Position numbers and translations under genes: made by a program | Shown: positions 7,142-14,363 of the stretch, piece by piece | Position numbering within the stretch: position 1 is the stretch's first letter | Layout of the letters: every line of letters starts with the position of its first letter | Notes under the pieces: generated by a model | What the model was told of the DNA's origin: nothing | Databases searched by the model: none | What the model saw: the letters and a program-made list of their open reading frames with translations, nothing else | From: JBBQKF01 sp038326615 | GTDB taxonomy: Bacteria; Bacillota; Clostridia; Saccharofermentanales; UBA5734 | Length of the DNA: 14,627 bases | Direction of reading: 5' to 3' | NCBI GenBank assembly: GCA_038326615.1 | Contig: JBBQKF010000076.1 | Span: 1-14,627 of the forward strand

Positions 7142-8503
7142 TCAATCTATTTGAATTAGTACACCTTCGCCGGCTTTTAATGATAATTTTAAGGATTTAC
7201 TTGTCTTGGTTTCATTTATTGCATTTTGGATAATTCTGAAGTGTTTATTGGCTTTGAAGTTAATATTAAATGTACAGTCTGTTTCAATCGAATTATTTAC
7301 CACGTAGAAAACATCTTTTCCATTTTGGTCAAAACATCCAATCAAAATTGGATTATTTGTTCCGGTAACCGATGAAAATTCCCCATAACTTGATAGGATG
7401 ACTTTTTCGGGTATTGGAGCAGGTGATGAATTTAACGTTATTACTCCCTTAGACACACAATCAGTCAATACTGCGTCAATAGCTGAAATCTGCTTATTAA
7501 TATCTTTTACGTCATTGTAAATCGGGGTTTTTTCACCTGTTCTGCTAACAATACCCCCTTCCCAACTATCATATTCAAGTGGCATCCAATAGCAAAAATA
7601 TTGAATCCCAAGTGCACCTAATGCTAATGCAGTATTAACTTGCCAGAATGTTTCCGCTCTTTTTGGAACTCTCACATAAGATCCAAAACTGCAGCTTTGT
7701 ATGAATACCCAAAACGGTATCCCATTAAGTCCTGCGATTTCACGAACTTCGCACATATTTGTGAAATATCCTTCTTTAATGCTTGGAAATGCTCCTTCGC
7801 ATGGATAGTAATCATAGGATATAAACTCAGGATTAATTTTGCTAACATATTGTGTTAGATAATTTTTGTAATCTTCCTTTGTCATGTTTCCACCTGACTC
7901 AAACGCCTTGTTTACATAACACTGATCTTTTTTTGCATAATCTGGCAATATATTGATGTAAAACACATTATCAGGGCAAGCTTTTTTATAGCTGTCTCTT
8001 ACAAGAGCGAATGAATCAAACAAAGGTATAGCTGGCTCATCATACAGCATCGTTCCCAAATATGCAGGACTTCCGGAATAAGTTTTAATCCGCTCAACCA
8101 TTGTATCATAATCATCCTGTCCTGATGCTATTCCGGGATCATTTACAATAAGTTTTAATCCATTTGCATCAGCAGCATCTAGTGCTTTTAGAACTGAATC
8201 AACACTTATATCAAGGTTTTCATAAAGACTAATAATAAAATTTAATCCTGCATCCTTTACATTTTTAAAGTTCTCATTGGTAATATAATTTGGATTCTTC
8301 TCATGAATATTTTCTCTTGGAGGAGAAATCCAAGCACCGATGGGAATAATTCCTTTACCTAATGGTGCGTAAGTGCTTTTTTTCAATGAAAAACCCCCTT
8401 TCTCAATTGGTTTAATTAGTTTCGTCGGTGAATTACATGCAGATGTTAAAATCAATAATCCCAATATTCCGTAAATTGAAATTTTTTGTGCTAATCTACT
8501 CAT
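7142..8503 (-). CDS. Lipoprotein, TIM-barrel glycosidase-like, paralogue of the upstream gene
   Basis: The 453-residue protein carries a lipoprotein signal peptide with lipobox LTSAC (Cys23), so it should be tethered to the outer face of the membrane. From about 47 on it looks like a (beta/alpha)8 barrel: PIGAWISPP, then LYDEP with Glu156 at the position of the clan-A acid/base (normally Asn-Glu-Pro), FISYDYYPCEG with Asp231, FWVFIQSC with Gln269 where a nucleophile Glu would be expected, and GIQYFCYWMPLE ending in Glu310. A small beta domain follows from about 350. I cannot name a CAZy family; a role in cutting or binding the target glycan is inferred. It lacks the long Ser-rich linker of its paralogue. 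The start lies six bases after the previous stop with a weak ribosome site, so translation is probably coupled. Confidence 0.72.
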   Translation of the reverse strand: MSRLAQKISIYGILGLLILTSACNSPTKLIKPIEKGGFSLKKSTYAPLGKGIIPIGAWISPPRENIHEKNPNYITNENFKNVKDAGLNFIISLYENLDISVDSVLKALDAADANGLKLIVNDPGIASGQDDYDTMVERIKTYSGSPAYLGTMLYDEPAIPLFDSFALVRDSYKKACPDNVFYINILPDYAKKDQCYVNKAFESGGNMTKEDYKNYLTQYVSKINPEFISYDYYPCEGAFPSIKEGYFTNMCEVREIAGLNGIPFWVFIQSCSFGSYVRVPKRAETFWQVNTALALGALGIQYFCYWMPLEYDSWEGGIVSRTGEKTPIYNDVKDINKQISAIDAVLTDCVSKGVITLNSSPAPIPEKVILSSYGEFSSVTGTNNPILIGCFDQNGKDVFYVVNNSIETDCTFNINFKANKHFRIIQNAINETKTSKSLKLSLKAGEGVLIQID

Positions 8504-8509
8504 ATTGAT

Positions 8510-10084
8510 TTACTGTATCCTAACTAGAGCACCTTCACCCGGATTAAGGGTTAAAGTGATTTGAGAACCCGATTTTGAAACGCTTGTAGCATTTTGAATT
8601 ACTGCTGTATTTAATGCAGATGCAAATTTCAAAGTAACATTAGCATTCTGTGTCAAAGAGTTATTAACCACATAATAAGCAGACTTACCAGCATTATTGA
8701 AACACCCGATTATCGCAGGTGATGAGCTTGAAACTGACTTCAATTCTCTATACCCTGATATTATGTCACTTTGCGGCACCGGAACCGGGCTTGATCCTGA
8801 AACGACAACGCCAACTGATGTTGAATTCATAAGAACAGCGTCTATTGCTTTTATTTGTTTATTCATTGTCTGTATAGTGTAGTATGTCTGTGTTTTTTCA
8901 CCAGTTTTGCTGACCATTCCACTTGAAAAATCAGCACTTTCAATTGGTGACCAATAAGTAAAGTATTGAATTCCTTTGGCTCCATAGGCAAGAGCAGTGT
9001 TAACCTGCCATTCTATTTCTTGTCTATTAGGATTTCGCGATACTCCCCCAAAGCTGCAATTCTGAATAAAAAGCCAAAAAGGAATGTTTCTTTGAAGCGC
9101 TGTTTGACGGACAAAAGACATGTTTTTAAAATAATTAGGTGTAAGATTAGGGGTTTGTCCTTCACAAGGGTAATAATCATAAGAAATAAATTTAGGATTA
9201 ACTTTACTTACATATGTTTGTAGATAATTCTTGTAATCATTATCTGATGCAACTCCACCGCCGCCGTCAGTATTTCTGATAAATAATTGATTTTTCGAAG
9301 CATAGGTCGGTAGAAGATTTATGTAGAACAATGCATTTGGCAATGCCAATTTATAATTTTTGTAACATGCAGCAAGATCATTCATTGCAGGAGTTGCTGG
9401 TTCATCAAACATCATATTACCGAGAAAAGCAGGCTTGTTCTTATATCGATTTAATGCATCATTCATCAATTCAGGGTCATCAATTCCAGCGCTTACCTGA
9501 TTATCACGAACGAGGTATTTAATGCCATTTGCAGCCGCAAAGTCAAGTGCTATTAGCACATCATCTATATTTAAATCCCCACGTTCGTATATTGCTTGAA
9601 TAAAGTTTAAACCAGAATCTTTGATTGTTTTATAATTTTCGTTGGTTATGTAATTTGGATTCCCAAGTCCTGCATAATTGGCTGGTGGTGGCGCAACCCA
9701 AGCACCAATTGGCATTATGTCGTTACCAAGTGGAAAAAATGTATTTTTCTTATACCCTTCAAGTGGGTCTGATTTCGGAACACTAATTGTGCTTGAACCT
9801 GAGATGTTACTCTTTGTTATAGAATTAGTGATATTGGAGTTTCCTGTACTCGCTATGATTGAATTGTTTGAACTCTCACTTATACTTGCATCAGATGAAA
9901 CACCATTGCTATTTTCTAATGTACTGCTTCCTGTTGAAACAACCTCACTACTAGTTATATTACTACTCGACATACTATCAGATGTCTTTGTTGGTGATAC
10001 ACTATTACATCCAAATAGCATCGCAAGAATCATAATTAGGGATAATGGAATTAGAATCCGTTTGATTTTCATACTTTCCTTCAT
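8510..10084 (-). CDS. Lipoprotein, TIM-barrel glycosidase-like, with Ser-rich linker
   Basis: The 524-residue protein begins with a lipoprotein signal peptide and lipobox MLFGC (Cys26). A Ser/Asn/Thr-rich spacer of about 75 residues follows (28-105), which would hold the catalytic domain away from the membrane. The barrel runs from about 117: PIGAWVAPP, MFDEP with Glu228, FISYDYYPCEG with Asp303, FWLFIQNC with Gln341, and GIQYFTYWSPIE with Glu382. A C-terminal beta domain starts near 410 and ends GEGALVRIQ. By eye about half of the barrel is identical to the next gene, so the pair arose by duplication. The start is uncertain: ATG 10084 has GGAG only two bases away, while ATG 10072 has AAGGA four bases away. 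The activity is unknown. Confidence 0.72.
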   Translation of the reverse strand: MKESMKIKRILIPLSLIMILAMLFGCNSVSPTKTSDSMSSSNITSSEVVSTGSSTLENSNGVSSDASISESSNNSIIASTGNSNITNSITKSNISGSSTISVPKSDPLEGYKKNTFFPLGNDIMPIGAWVAPPPANYAGLGNPNYITNENYKTIKDSGLNFIQAIYERGDLNIDDVLIALDFAAANGIKYLVRDNQVSAGIDDPELMNDALNRYKNKPAFLGNMMFDEPATPAMNDLAACYKNYKLALPNALFYINLLPTYASKNQLFIRNTDGGGGVASDNDYKNYLQTYVSKVNPKFISYDYYPCEGQTPNLTPNYFKNMSFVRQTALQRNIPFWLFIQNCSFGGVSRNPNRQEIEWQVNTALAYGAKGIQYFTYWSPIESADFSSGMVSKTGEKTQTYYTIQTMNKQIKAIDAVLMNSTSVGVVVSGSSPVPVPQSDIISGYRELKSVSSSSPAIIGCFNNAGKSAYYVVNNSLTQNANVTLKFASALNTAVIQNATSVSKSGSQITLTLNPGEGALVRIQ

Positions 10085-10229
10085 TTCTCCATTTGCAGGG
10101 GGAATATTGCTTTAAAATTTTTGGTTTCTAGATTTATTTTTACAAATTTCTGCATTTTCAAATTCATTAATTTGTTAATCTTCGTTTCTTATATATAGTT
10201 TTCACTTTCTTGTTCCTAGTTTTTCATAC

Positions 10230-10255
10230 TTGAACTAACACTACCTTTAGTTCAA
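10230..10255. repeat. Perfect 9-bp inverted repeat in the permease-lipoprotein spacer
   Basis: TTGAACTAA and TTAGTTCAA are separated by eight bases, about 45 bases after the permease stop. No U tract follows on the minus strand, so it is not a standard terminator. It may be a weak processing hairpin or a regulator site for the lipoprotein pair downstream. The rest of the 214-bp spacer shows nothing I can support. Confidence 0.45.
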
Positions 10256-10298
10256 TTCTTATTCATATCTCACGATTTAAATTGCTAATCTTCTGGAA

Positions 10299-11144
10299 CT
10301 ATCCCTTCAGTCCTCCGGCGACAGTATTTTCAATAAGTGTATTTTGGAAAATAGCATAAATTATTATTATCGGAATAGTTGCTATTATCATTGCTGCAAA
10401 CATTTTAGTCCAGTCTGCAGCATAACTTTGTTCAAGTACAATTTGTCTTAGTCCAACACCAAGTGTGAATTTATTATTGTCCTGTAAAAACATATAAGGT
10501 GTAAAATAATCATTCCATAGGCTTATCCCTTGAATAATGGCCACTGCGCCAAGGGCTGGCTTTGCTTGTGGTAACATTACTTTTGAAAAGACCTGCCAAT
10601 CAGTAGCTCCGTCAACAAATGCAGCTTCTGCATAGCTCCAAGAAATGCCTTGAAAAAATCCATGAAGAATCAGAAAGCCTATTCCCAAACCACCAGAATA
10701 CAATAATATAATCCCTAAGTGAGTATTATATAATCCTGTCTGATTCATAAATTTGTAAAGTGCGGCGAGTGATCCAATTCCAGGTATTAGCATCACAGAT
10801 ATTACTGTCCCATAAATAAAATTACGTCCTTTGAATTTATATTTTGCAACAACATACGCTGCCATTGCAGAGTTTAAAATACTTATCAATGTTCCTATTG
10901 TTGTTAGTTTTATACTATTTAAAAAATAAATAACTAAATCATATTCTTTCCAAACATTAACATAATTAGTAAACATCCATTTCTTAGGAAATGACCATAC
11001 ACCTCCTTCAGCAAAAAATTCTCTGTTATCTTTTAATGAATTGTAAAGAGTCCATAGAAATGGAAATATCAATGACAAAGAATATATGAAAAATGTTACT
11101 CCGAATAATGCCAATATTAAAGTTTGAAATTTCGATTTCTTCAT
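10299..11144 (-). CDS. ABC sugar transporter permease, MalG/CUT1 type (second permease)
   Basis: The 281-residue protein has six hydrophobic segments and the family's cytoplasmic coupling loop EAAFVDGATDWQVFSKVMLP (173-192), which docks on the ATPase. The ending ENTVAGGLKG is typical of MalG-like permeases. It should form a heterodimer with the permease at 13392-14291 and take up oligosaccharides delivered by the binding protein at the right edge. No ATP-binding subunit is encoded here; CUT1 importers of Bacillota often share an MsmX-type ATPase encoded elsewhere. The start ATG follows AAAGGA at a rather long distance (13 bases), with an out-of-frame ATG between, so translation may be inefficient. 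It is separated from its partner by a surface-protein gene, which is unusual. Confidence 0.93.
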   Translation of the reverse strand: MKKSKFQTLILALFGVTFFIYSLSLIFPFLWTLYNSLKDNREFFAEGGVWSFPKKWMFTNYVNVWKEYDLVIYFLNSIKLTTIGTLISILNSAMAAYVVAKYKFKGRNFIYGTVISVMLIPGIGSLAALYKFMNQTGLYNTHLGIILLYSGGLGIGFLILHGFFQGISWSYAEAAFVDGATDWQVFSKVMLPQAKPALGAVAIIQGISLWNDYFTPYMFLQDNNKFTLGVGLRQIVLEQSYAADWTKMFAAMIIATIPIIIIYAIFQNTLIENTVAGGLKG

Positions 11145-11170
11145 GTATCCACATATTTCCTTTTCATTTG

Positions 11171-11197
11171 TTCTAGGTGTTCTAAGTGTTCCTAGGA
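11171..11197. repeat. Three tandem 9-base units in the permease leader
   Basis: On the plus strand the units are TTCTAGGTG, TTCTAAGTG and TTCCTAGGA, 27-53 bases upstream of the permease ATG. The third contains the palindrome TCCTAGGA. It could be a small regulatory array or simple slippage. Confidence 0.4.
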
Positions 11198-11272
11198 TAT
11201 AATTGAATGTTTATAATTAAAGTTATTTTTAATGTTTGTTAATAATGATTTGCAATTTCCTTAATGTCGTCT

Positions 11273-11305
11273 TATGAGGGAGTTCTTAGGACTAACTCCC
11301 TCATA
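11273..11305 (-). other. Strong stem-loop (12-bp perfect stem) after the double-lectin gene
   Basis: TATGAGGGAGTT and AACTCCCTCATA form a perfect 12-bp stem with a nine-base loop, extendable by GTC/GAC through a one-base bulge. It lies about 170 bases downstream of the stop at 11474. Neither strand has a following T tract, so a rho-independent terminator is unlikely. A 3' stabilising or processing structure that keeps the surface-protein message more abundant than the permease message is the best guess. Confidence 0.65.
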
Positions 11306-11350
11306 GACATCATTGAAAATAAATTAAATTTTAACCGACTTCACCCACTT

Positions 11351-11424
11351 TTAATTATTCTTAATTATTCTTACTTATTCTTACTTATCTGTACCTATCC
11401 ATAATTACTTATTCTTACTTATCT
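11351..11424. repeat. Imperfect decamer tandem array
   Basis: On the plus strand five successive ten-base units run from 11351 to 11400 (TTAATTATTC twice, TTACTTATTC, TTACTTATCT, GTACCTATCC), with more units after a shift. The 20-mer TTACTTATTCTTACTTATCT occurs exactly at 11371-11390 and 11405-11424. A period of one DNA turn suggests bent DNA, or slippage. Confidence 0.6.
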
Positions 11425-11473
11425 TTAACTGTTATTTAAATTTAATTAAGCTCTTCTGCTTCTTTTTGATAAA

Positions 11474-13306
11474 TTATCTTCTCACTGTTTTACGTTGAAG
11501 TCCAAAAGCGAGTGCGCCTGCAACGATTAGCATCAGGAATCCATTAATTGGAGTGTTATCGCTAGTAGTTGGATTTCCATCATCGCTTGATGAATTTCCG
11601 CCATTATCAACTACGGTCGCAGCTGTTGTAACATCTTTCATTGCATAATAATTATTAACAAAGCCAGTTGCATCAAATGAAGTTACTTGAAATCCATAAA
11701 CAGTCTTTTCGGTTAATCCTTCAACTTTTGTGTTTAAAACATCAGCAAGTGCAATCGTCTTTAAGAATGTGTATGAATTATCTGTTCCTTTTGTATAAAC
11801 ATTAACACGATATTTAGATCCGCCATCATCTTTAGTCCATTGAGCTTTAAATGATGTTGTCATAATTTCGGTTGCTGAAGATGCAAGAGCTGTTGTTTCT
11901 GTTTGTGGAAGTGTTAAAGCCGTATCGTCAGCGATTACGCCTGTTGTGAGTTTGATTGGATAGATGTTAATATTATCGAGTTTGTAGCTTGCTCCTGCTG
12001 TAGAAACAATTTTAACATATCCTGTTGTATCTCCGAATCCAGCTATTCTTATTCTCAAATCATTTAATACTGAATCTGGATCAGCTGCTTTTTTATAATA
12101 AACTTCTGCTATACCATCTTTGACTACAAGTTTATAATTTAATATTGAAGGATTAGGTCCATCTGCTGTAAAAAGCTCATATCCAGGGCGTGTCCAGCCT
12201 CTGCCGCCACCATTATCAGTTCCTACACCAGCAGGATCAACTCCTAAAAGTGAAGCACCATCTTTAAATGCATCTGTATTTGCTGCCTGGAAAAATACCA
12301 TATTGCCACCGGCTGCCCAGAAATTATCTGGAAGGTTATCCATGCCAAAGCATGCACCAATAAAAGTCGATCCCTCTTCAACACTTAAAACATCAAATGT
12401 TAAAACAAAATCCTTAAATGTTTTTGTTGAAGCAAAGTAGCAACCATCTCCTGCGCCAGTAAACACTAAAGAATTATCAGCAACTTTTACTTTATCAGGC
12501 GCTGCTGTTCCATCAGCATTAACTGAACTTATAGCCCACATTGACTCATCATATGAGTTGGTAGCAAAGTTTGTTGAAGTAGGTGTTTCATCAATGATTT
12601 TAAAATTGTCGATTTTGTAATTTGCACCAGCAGTCGATGCAATTTTAACAAATCCGGTTGTGTCAGCGAACCCTGCTATTCTAATACGTAATACATCCAA
12701 AACAGATTCAGGATCAGATGCTTTTTTATAATAAACTTCTGCGACACCATTTCTGACTGCTAGTTTATAGGTTAAAACTTCAGGATTTGGGCCATCCGCT
12801 GTGAATAATTCATAACCTGGACGAGTCCATCCTCTGCCGCCGCCATTGTCTGTTCCTACACCAGCAGGATCAACTCCTAAAAGTGAAGCACCATCTTTAA
12901 ATGCATCTGTATTTGCTGCCTGGAAAAATACCATATTGCCACCAGCGTCCCAGAAATTATCATATGCATTGTTCATTCCGAAGCAAACCCCGATAAATGT
13001 GGATCCTTCTTCTACACTTAAAACGTCAAATCTAACGGTGAAATTTTTGTAGATTCCTGTAGGACCAAATGAGCACCCATCTCCAGCTGCTACAAAGTTT
13101 AGGTTTCCATCAGCAACTGTTACTTTTGCAGCATTGGCAGTTCCATCAGGATTTACTGAATGTATTGCCCACATGTCTGTGTTAAGACTTGCAGCATTGA
13201 AGTTTGTCATTTGCGTTTTTCCGGTTGTTGCAGCAAAAACATTTAACCCCATGCTCATGGTAAGTAACATAGCGAATACTGTGATTAAACTAACTGTCTT
13301 TTTCAT
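11474..13306 (-). CDS. Secreted, tail-anchored surface protein with two lectin-like repeats and a fibronectin III-like domain
   Basis: The 610-residue protein has a Sec signal peptide (cleavage likely after VFA at 25). Two homologous modules of about 211 residues each (about 30-235 and 240-450) share long identical strings, including NMVFFQAANTDAFKDG and GRGWTRPGYELFTADGPNP, and resemble LamG/DUF1080-type glycan-binding folds. A fibronectin III-like domain (about 470-560; FKAQW...YRVNVYTKG...YGFQVTSFD) is followed by an Asn/Ser/Asp-rich linker and a C-terminal helix (about 586-604) ending QRKTVRR. There is no LPXTG, so anchoring is by the membrane helix. The start at 13306 is chosen for AAAGGG and the signal peptide; 17 upstream codons are open. 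It sits between two permease genes and probably presents glycan to the importer. An enzymatic role is not excluded. Confidence 0.82.
   Translation of the reverse strand: MKKTVSLITVFAMLLTMSMGLNVFAATTGKTQMTNFNAASLNTDMWAIHSVNPDGTANAAKVTVADGNLNFVAAGDGCSFGPTGIYKNFTVRFDVLSVEEGSTFIGVCFGMNNAYDNFWDAGGNMVFFQAANTDAFKDGASLLGVDPAGVGTDNGGGRGWTRPGYELFTADGPNPEVLTYKLAVRNGVAEVYYKKASDPESVLDVLRIRIAGFADTTGFVKIASTAGANYKIDNFKIIDETPTSTNFATNSYDESMWAISSVNADGTAAPDKVKVADNSLVFTGAGDGCYFASTKTFKDFVLTFDVLSVEEGSTFIGACFGMDNLPDNFWAAGGNMVFFQAANTDAFKDGASLLGVDPAGVGTDNGGGRGWTRPGYELFTADGPNPSILNYKLVVKDGIAEVYYKKAADPDSVLNDLRIRIAGFGDTTGYVKIVSTAGASYKLDNINIYPIKLTTGVIADDTALTLPQTETTALASSATEIMTTSFKAQWTKDDGGSKYRVNVYTKGTDNSYTFLKTIALADVLNTKVEGLTEKTVYGFQVTSFDATGFVNNYYAMKDVTTAATVVDNGGNSSSDDGNPTTSDNTPINGFLMLIVAGALAFGLQRKTVRR
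12219..12310 (-). repeat. 92-bp perfect internal DNA repeat, copy in the second lectin module
   Basis: These 92 bases are identical to 12852-12943, at an offset of 633 bp (211 codons). They encode the NMVFFQAANTDAFKDG...DPAGVG part of the module. The flanking codons differ at many synonymous positions, so this patch looks homogenised. Confidence 0.85.
12852..12943 (-). repeat. 92-bp perfect internal DNA repeat, copy in the first lectin module
   Basis: Partner of the patch at 12219-12310; identical over all 92 bases, ending where the modules diverge to AAGG versus DAGG on one side and to synonymous codons on the other. Confidence 0.85.
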
Positions 13307-13348
13307 GTTTTTTCCCTTTCTTCTTTGATTTTTTGAAATCGTTTTTGG

Positions 13349-13354
13349 ATTATA
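13349..13354 (-). promoter_or_regulatory. Possible -10 element before the double-lectin gene
   Basis: A perfect TATAAT occurs 43 bases before the ATG at 13306, in the 85-bp spacer after the first permease. TTGAAT stands only 10 bases upstream and no -35 lies at 16-18 bases, so it is a weak candidate for an extra promoter for the surface protein. Confidence 0.25.
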
Positions 13355-13391
13355 CAATTACCTGATTCAATTATTTTTAAATAGCAAATTA

Positions 13392-14291
13392 TCAATACTC
13401 CACTGTTGGTCCGGCTTTTTCAAGAAGCTTTTTAAAGAACATAACCATAGATACACCTATAATTGCAAAGAAAACTCCGACGGTAGATGCATATTCATAA
13501 TTTGCAGATTTAACCTGCTCAAGTATATAAAGTGCTATCGTATAAGAGCTCCCATTTGGTCCTCCATTTGTAAGTAATTGTGGTTGTAAAAAGATTGTAA
13601 AAGCGGAAGTTGATCCCAATACAAAAACTGTCGAAACTGTTGGCCAAATCATGGGAATTACTACCCGCGTCATTTCTTTCCACATCCCTATTCCTTCAAG
13701 CTGTCCGAATTCGATTATTTCTTGTGGAATTCTGCTAATTGCACTACTTAACAATACTACGTTAAAACCAATCCCGGTCCAGATACAATATAAAAACACC
13801 ATTGGCATTGCAGTTGCTGTATCTCCGAACCAGGTTCTTTGTAAATTCCCCATACCAAGTAATTTTAACAAATCATTGAATACACCAAATGTGCTATCAA
13901 ACATGAATGAGAAGACCATTGTTAAAATTACTATTGATATGATGGAAGGAAGGAAGAAAATTATTCTGAATATCTTATGTAAGAATACTTTTTTAAATAA
14001 TATATAAGCAGCAATCAATGAAAGCGGTAAAAGTATCCCATTTGTAACGGGTATAAAAAGCAATGAATTGATTATTGATTTACTTAGCAACGGCTTTGTT
14101 GCTATATCCTGAAATAATTTTGCAAAATTATCAAACCCAATAAATTTTATTTGATTGGTGATGAAACTAAGTCTTTGAAAACACATAAGAATTGTATTAA
14201 TATTAATGTAGACAAAGAAAACTAAAAAATGCAATATTGGAAATGTCAACATTAAAATTATAAACCGGTTTCTCTTGAACTTAGAATTCAT
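13392..14291 (-). CDS. ABC sugar transporter permease, MalF/UgpA/LplB type (first permease)
   Basis: The 299-residue protein has about six membrane segments and the coupling loop EFGQLEGIGMWKEMTRVVIP near 194-213, a variant of the EAA motif used by CUT1 permeases to contact the ATPase. The segment LTNGGPNGSSYTIALYIL near the C-terminus is typical of MalF-like subunits. It follows the solute-binding protein gene by about 70 bases, the usual order for these operons, and should pair with the permease at 10299-11144. The start could be GTG 14294 or the adjacent ATG 14291; AGGGA is seven bases from the ATG, which I prefer. The inserted surface-protein gene downstream separates it from its partner. 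Confidence 0.93.
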   Translation of the reverse strand: MNSKFKRNRFIILMLTFPILHFLVFFVYININTILMCFQRLSFITNQIKFIGFDNFAKLFQDIATKPLLSKSIINSLLFIPVTNGILLPLSLIAAYILFKKVFLHKIFRIIFFLPSIISIVILTMVFSFMFDSTFGVFNDLLKLLGMGNLQRTWFGDTATAMPMVFLYCIWTGIGFNVVLLSSAISRIPQEIIEFGQLEGIGMWKEMTRVVIPMIWPTVSTVFVLGSTSAFTIFLQPQLLTNGGPNGSSYTIALYILEQVKSANYEYASTVGVFFAIIGVSMVMFFKKLLEKAGPTVEY

Positions 14292-14363
14292 CACTTAATC
14301 CCTCATGTCTAAAATATTTTTTATTTTAATTCATTCTGGTGTAATTAATTTATCATCTTTAAC

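Larger units (their letters stand above)
11145..11473. other. Spacer between double-lectin protein and second permease
   Basis: This 329-bp gap shows no gene. It holds, in transcription order, a decamer repeat array (11351-11424), a strong hairpin (11273-11305) and a nine-base triple repeat (11171-11197) in the leader of the permease gene. I find no well-spaced promoter. Confidence 0.65.

Noticed and set aside
10081..10167. 28-codon minus-strand frame whose stop overlaps the lipoprotein start
   Set aside because: No ribosome site precedes its ATG and the AT-rich, Lys/Asn-rich peptide has no recognisable feature; probably chance.
11273..11305. Rho-independent terminator
   Set aside because: The stem is strong, but there is no T tract after it on either strand.
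11171..11424. CRISPR array
   Set aside because: The repeats are 9-10 bases and contiguous, with no spacers and no cas genes.
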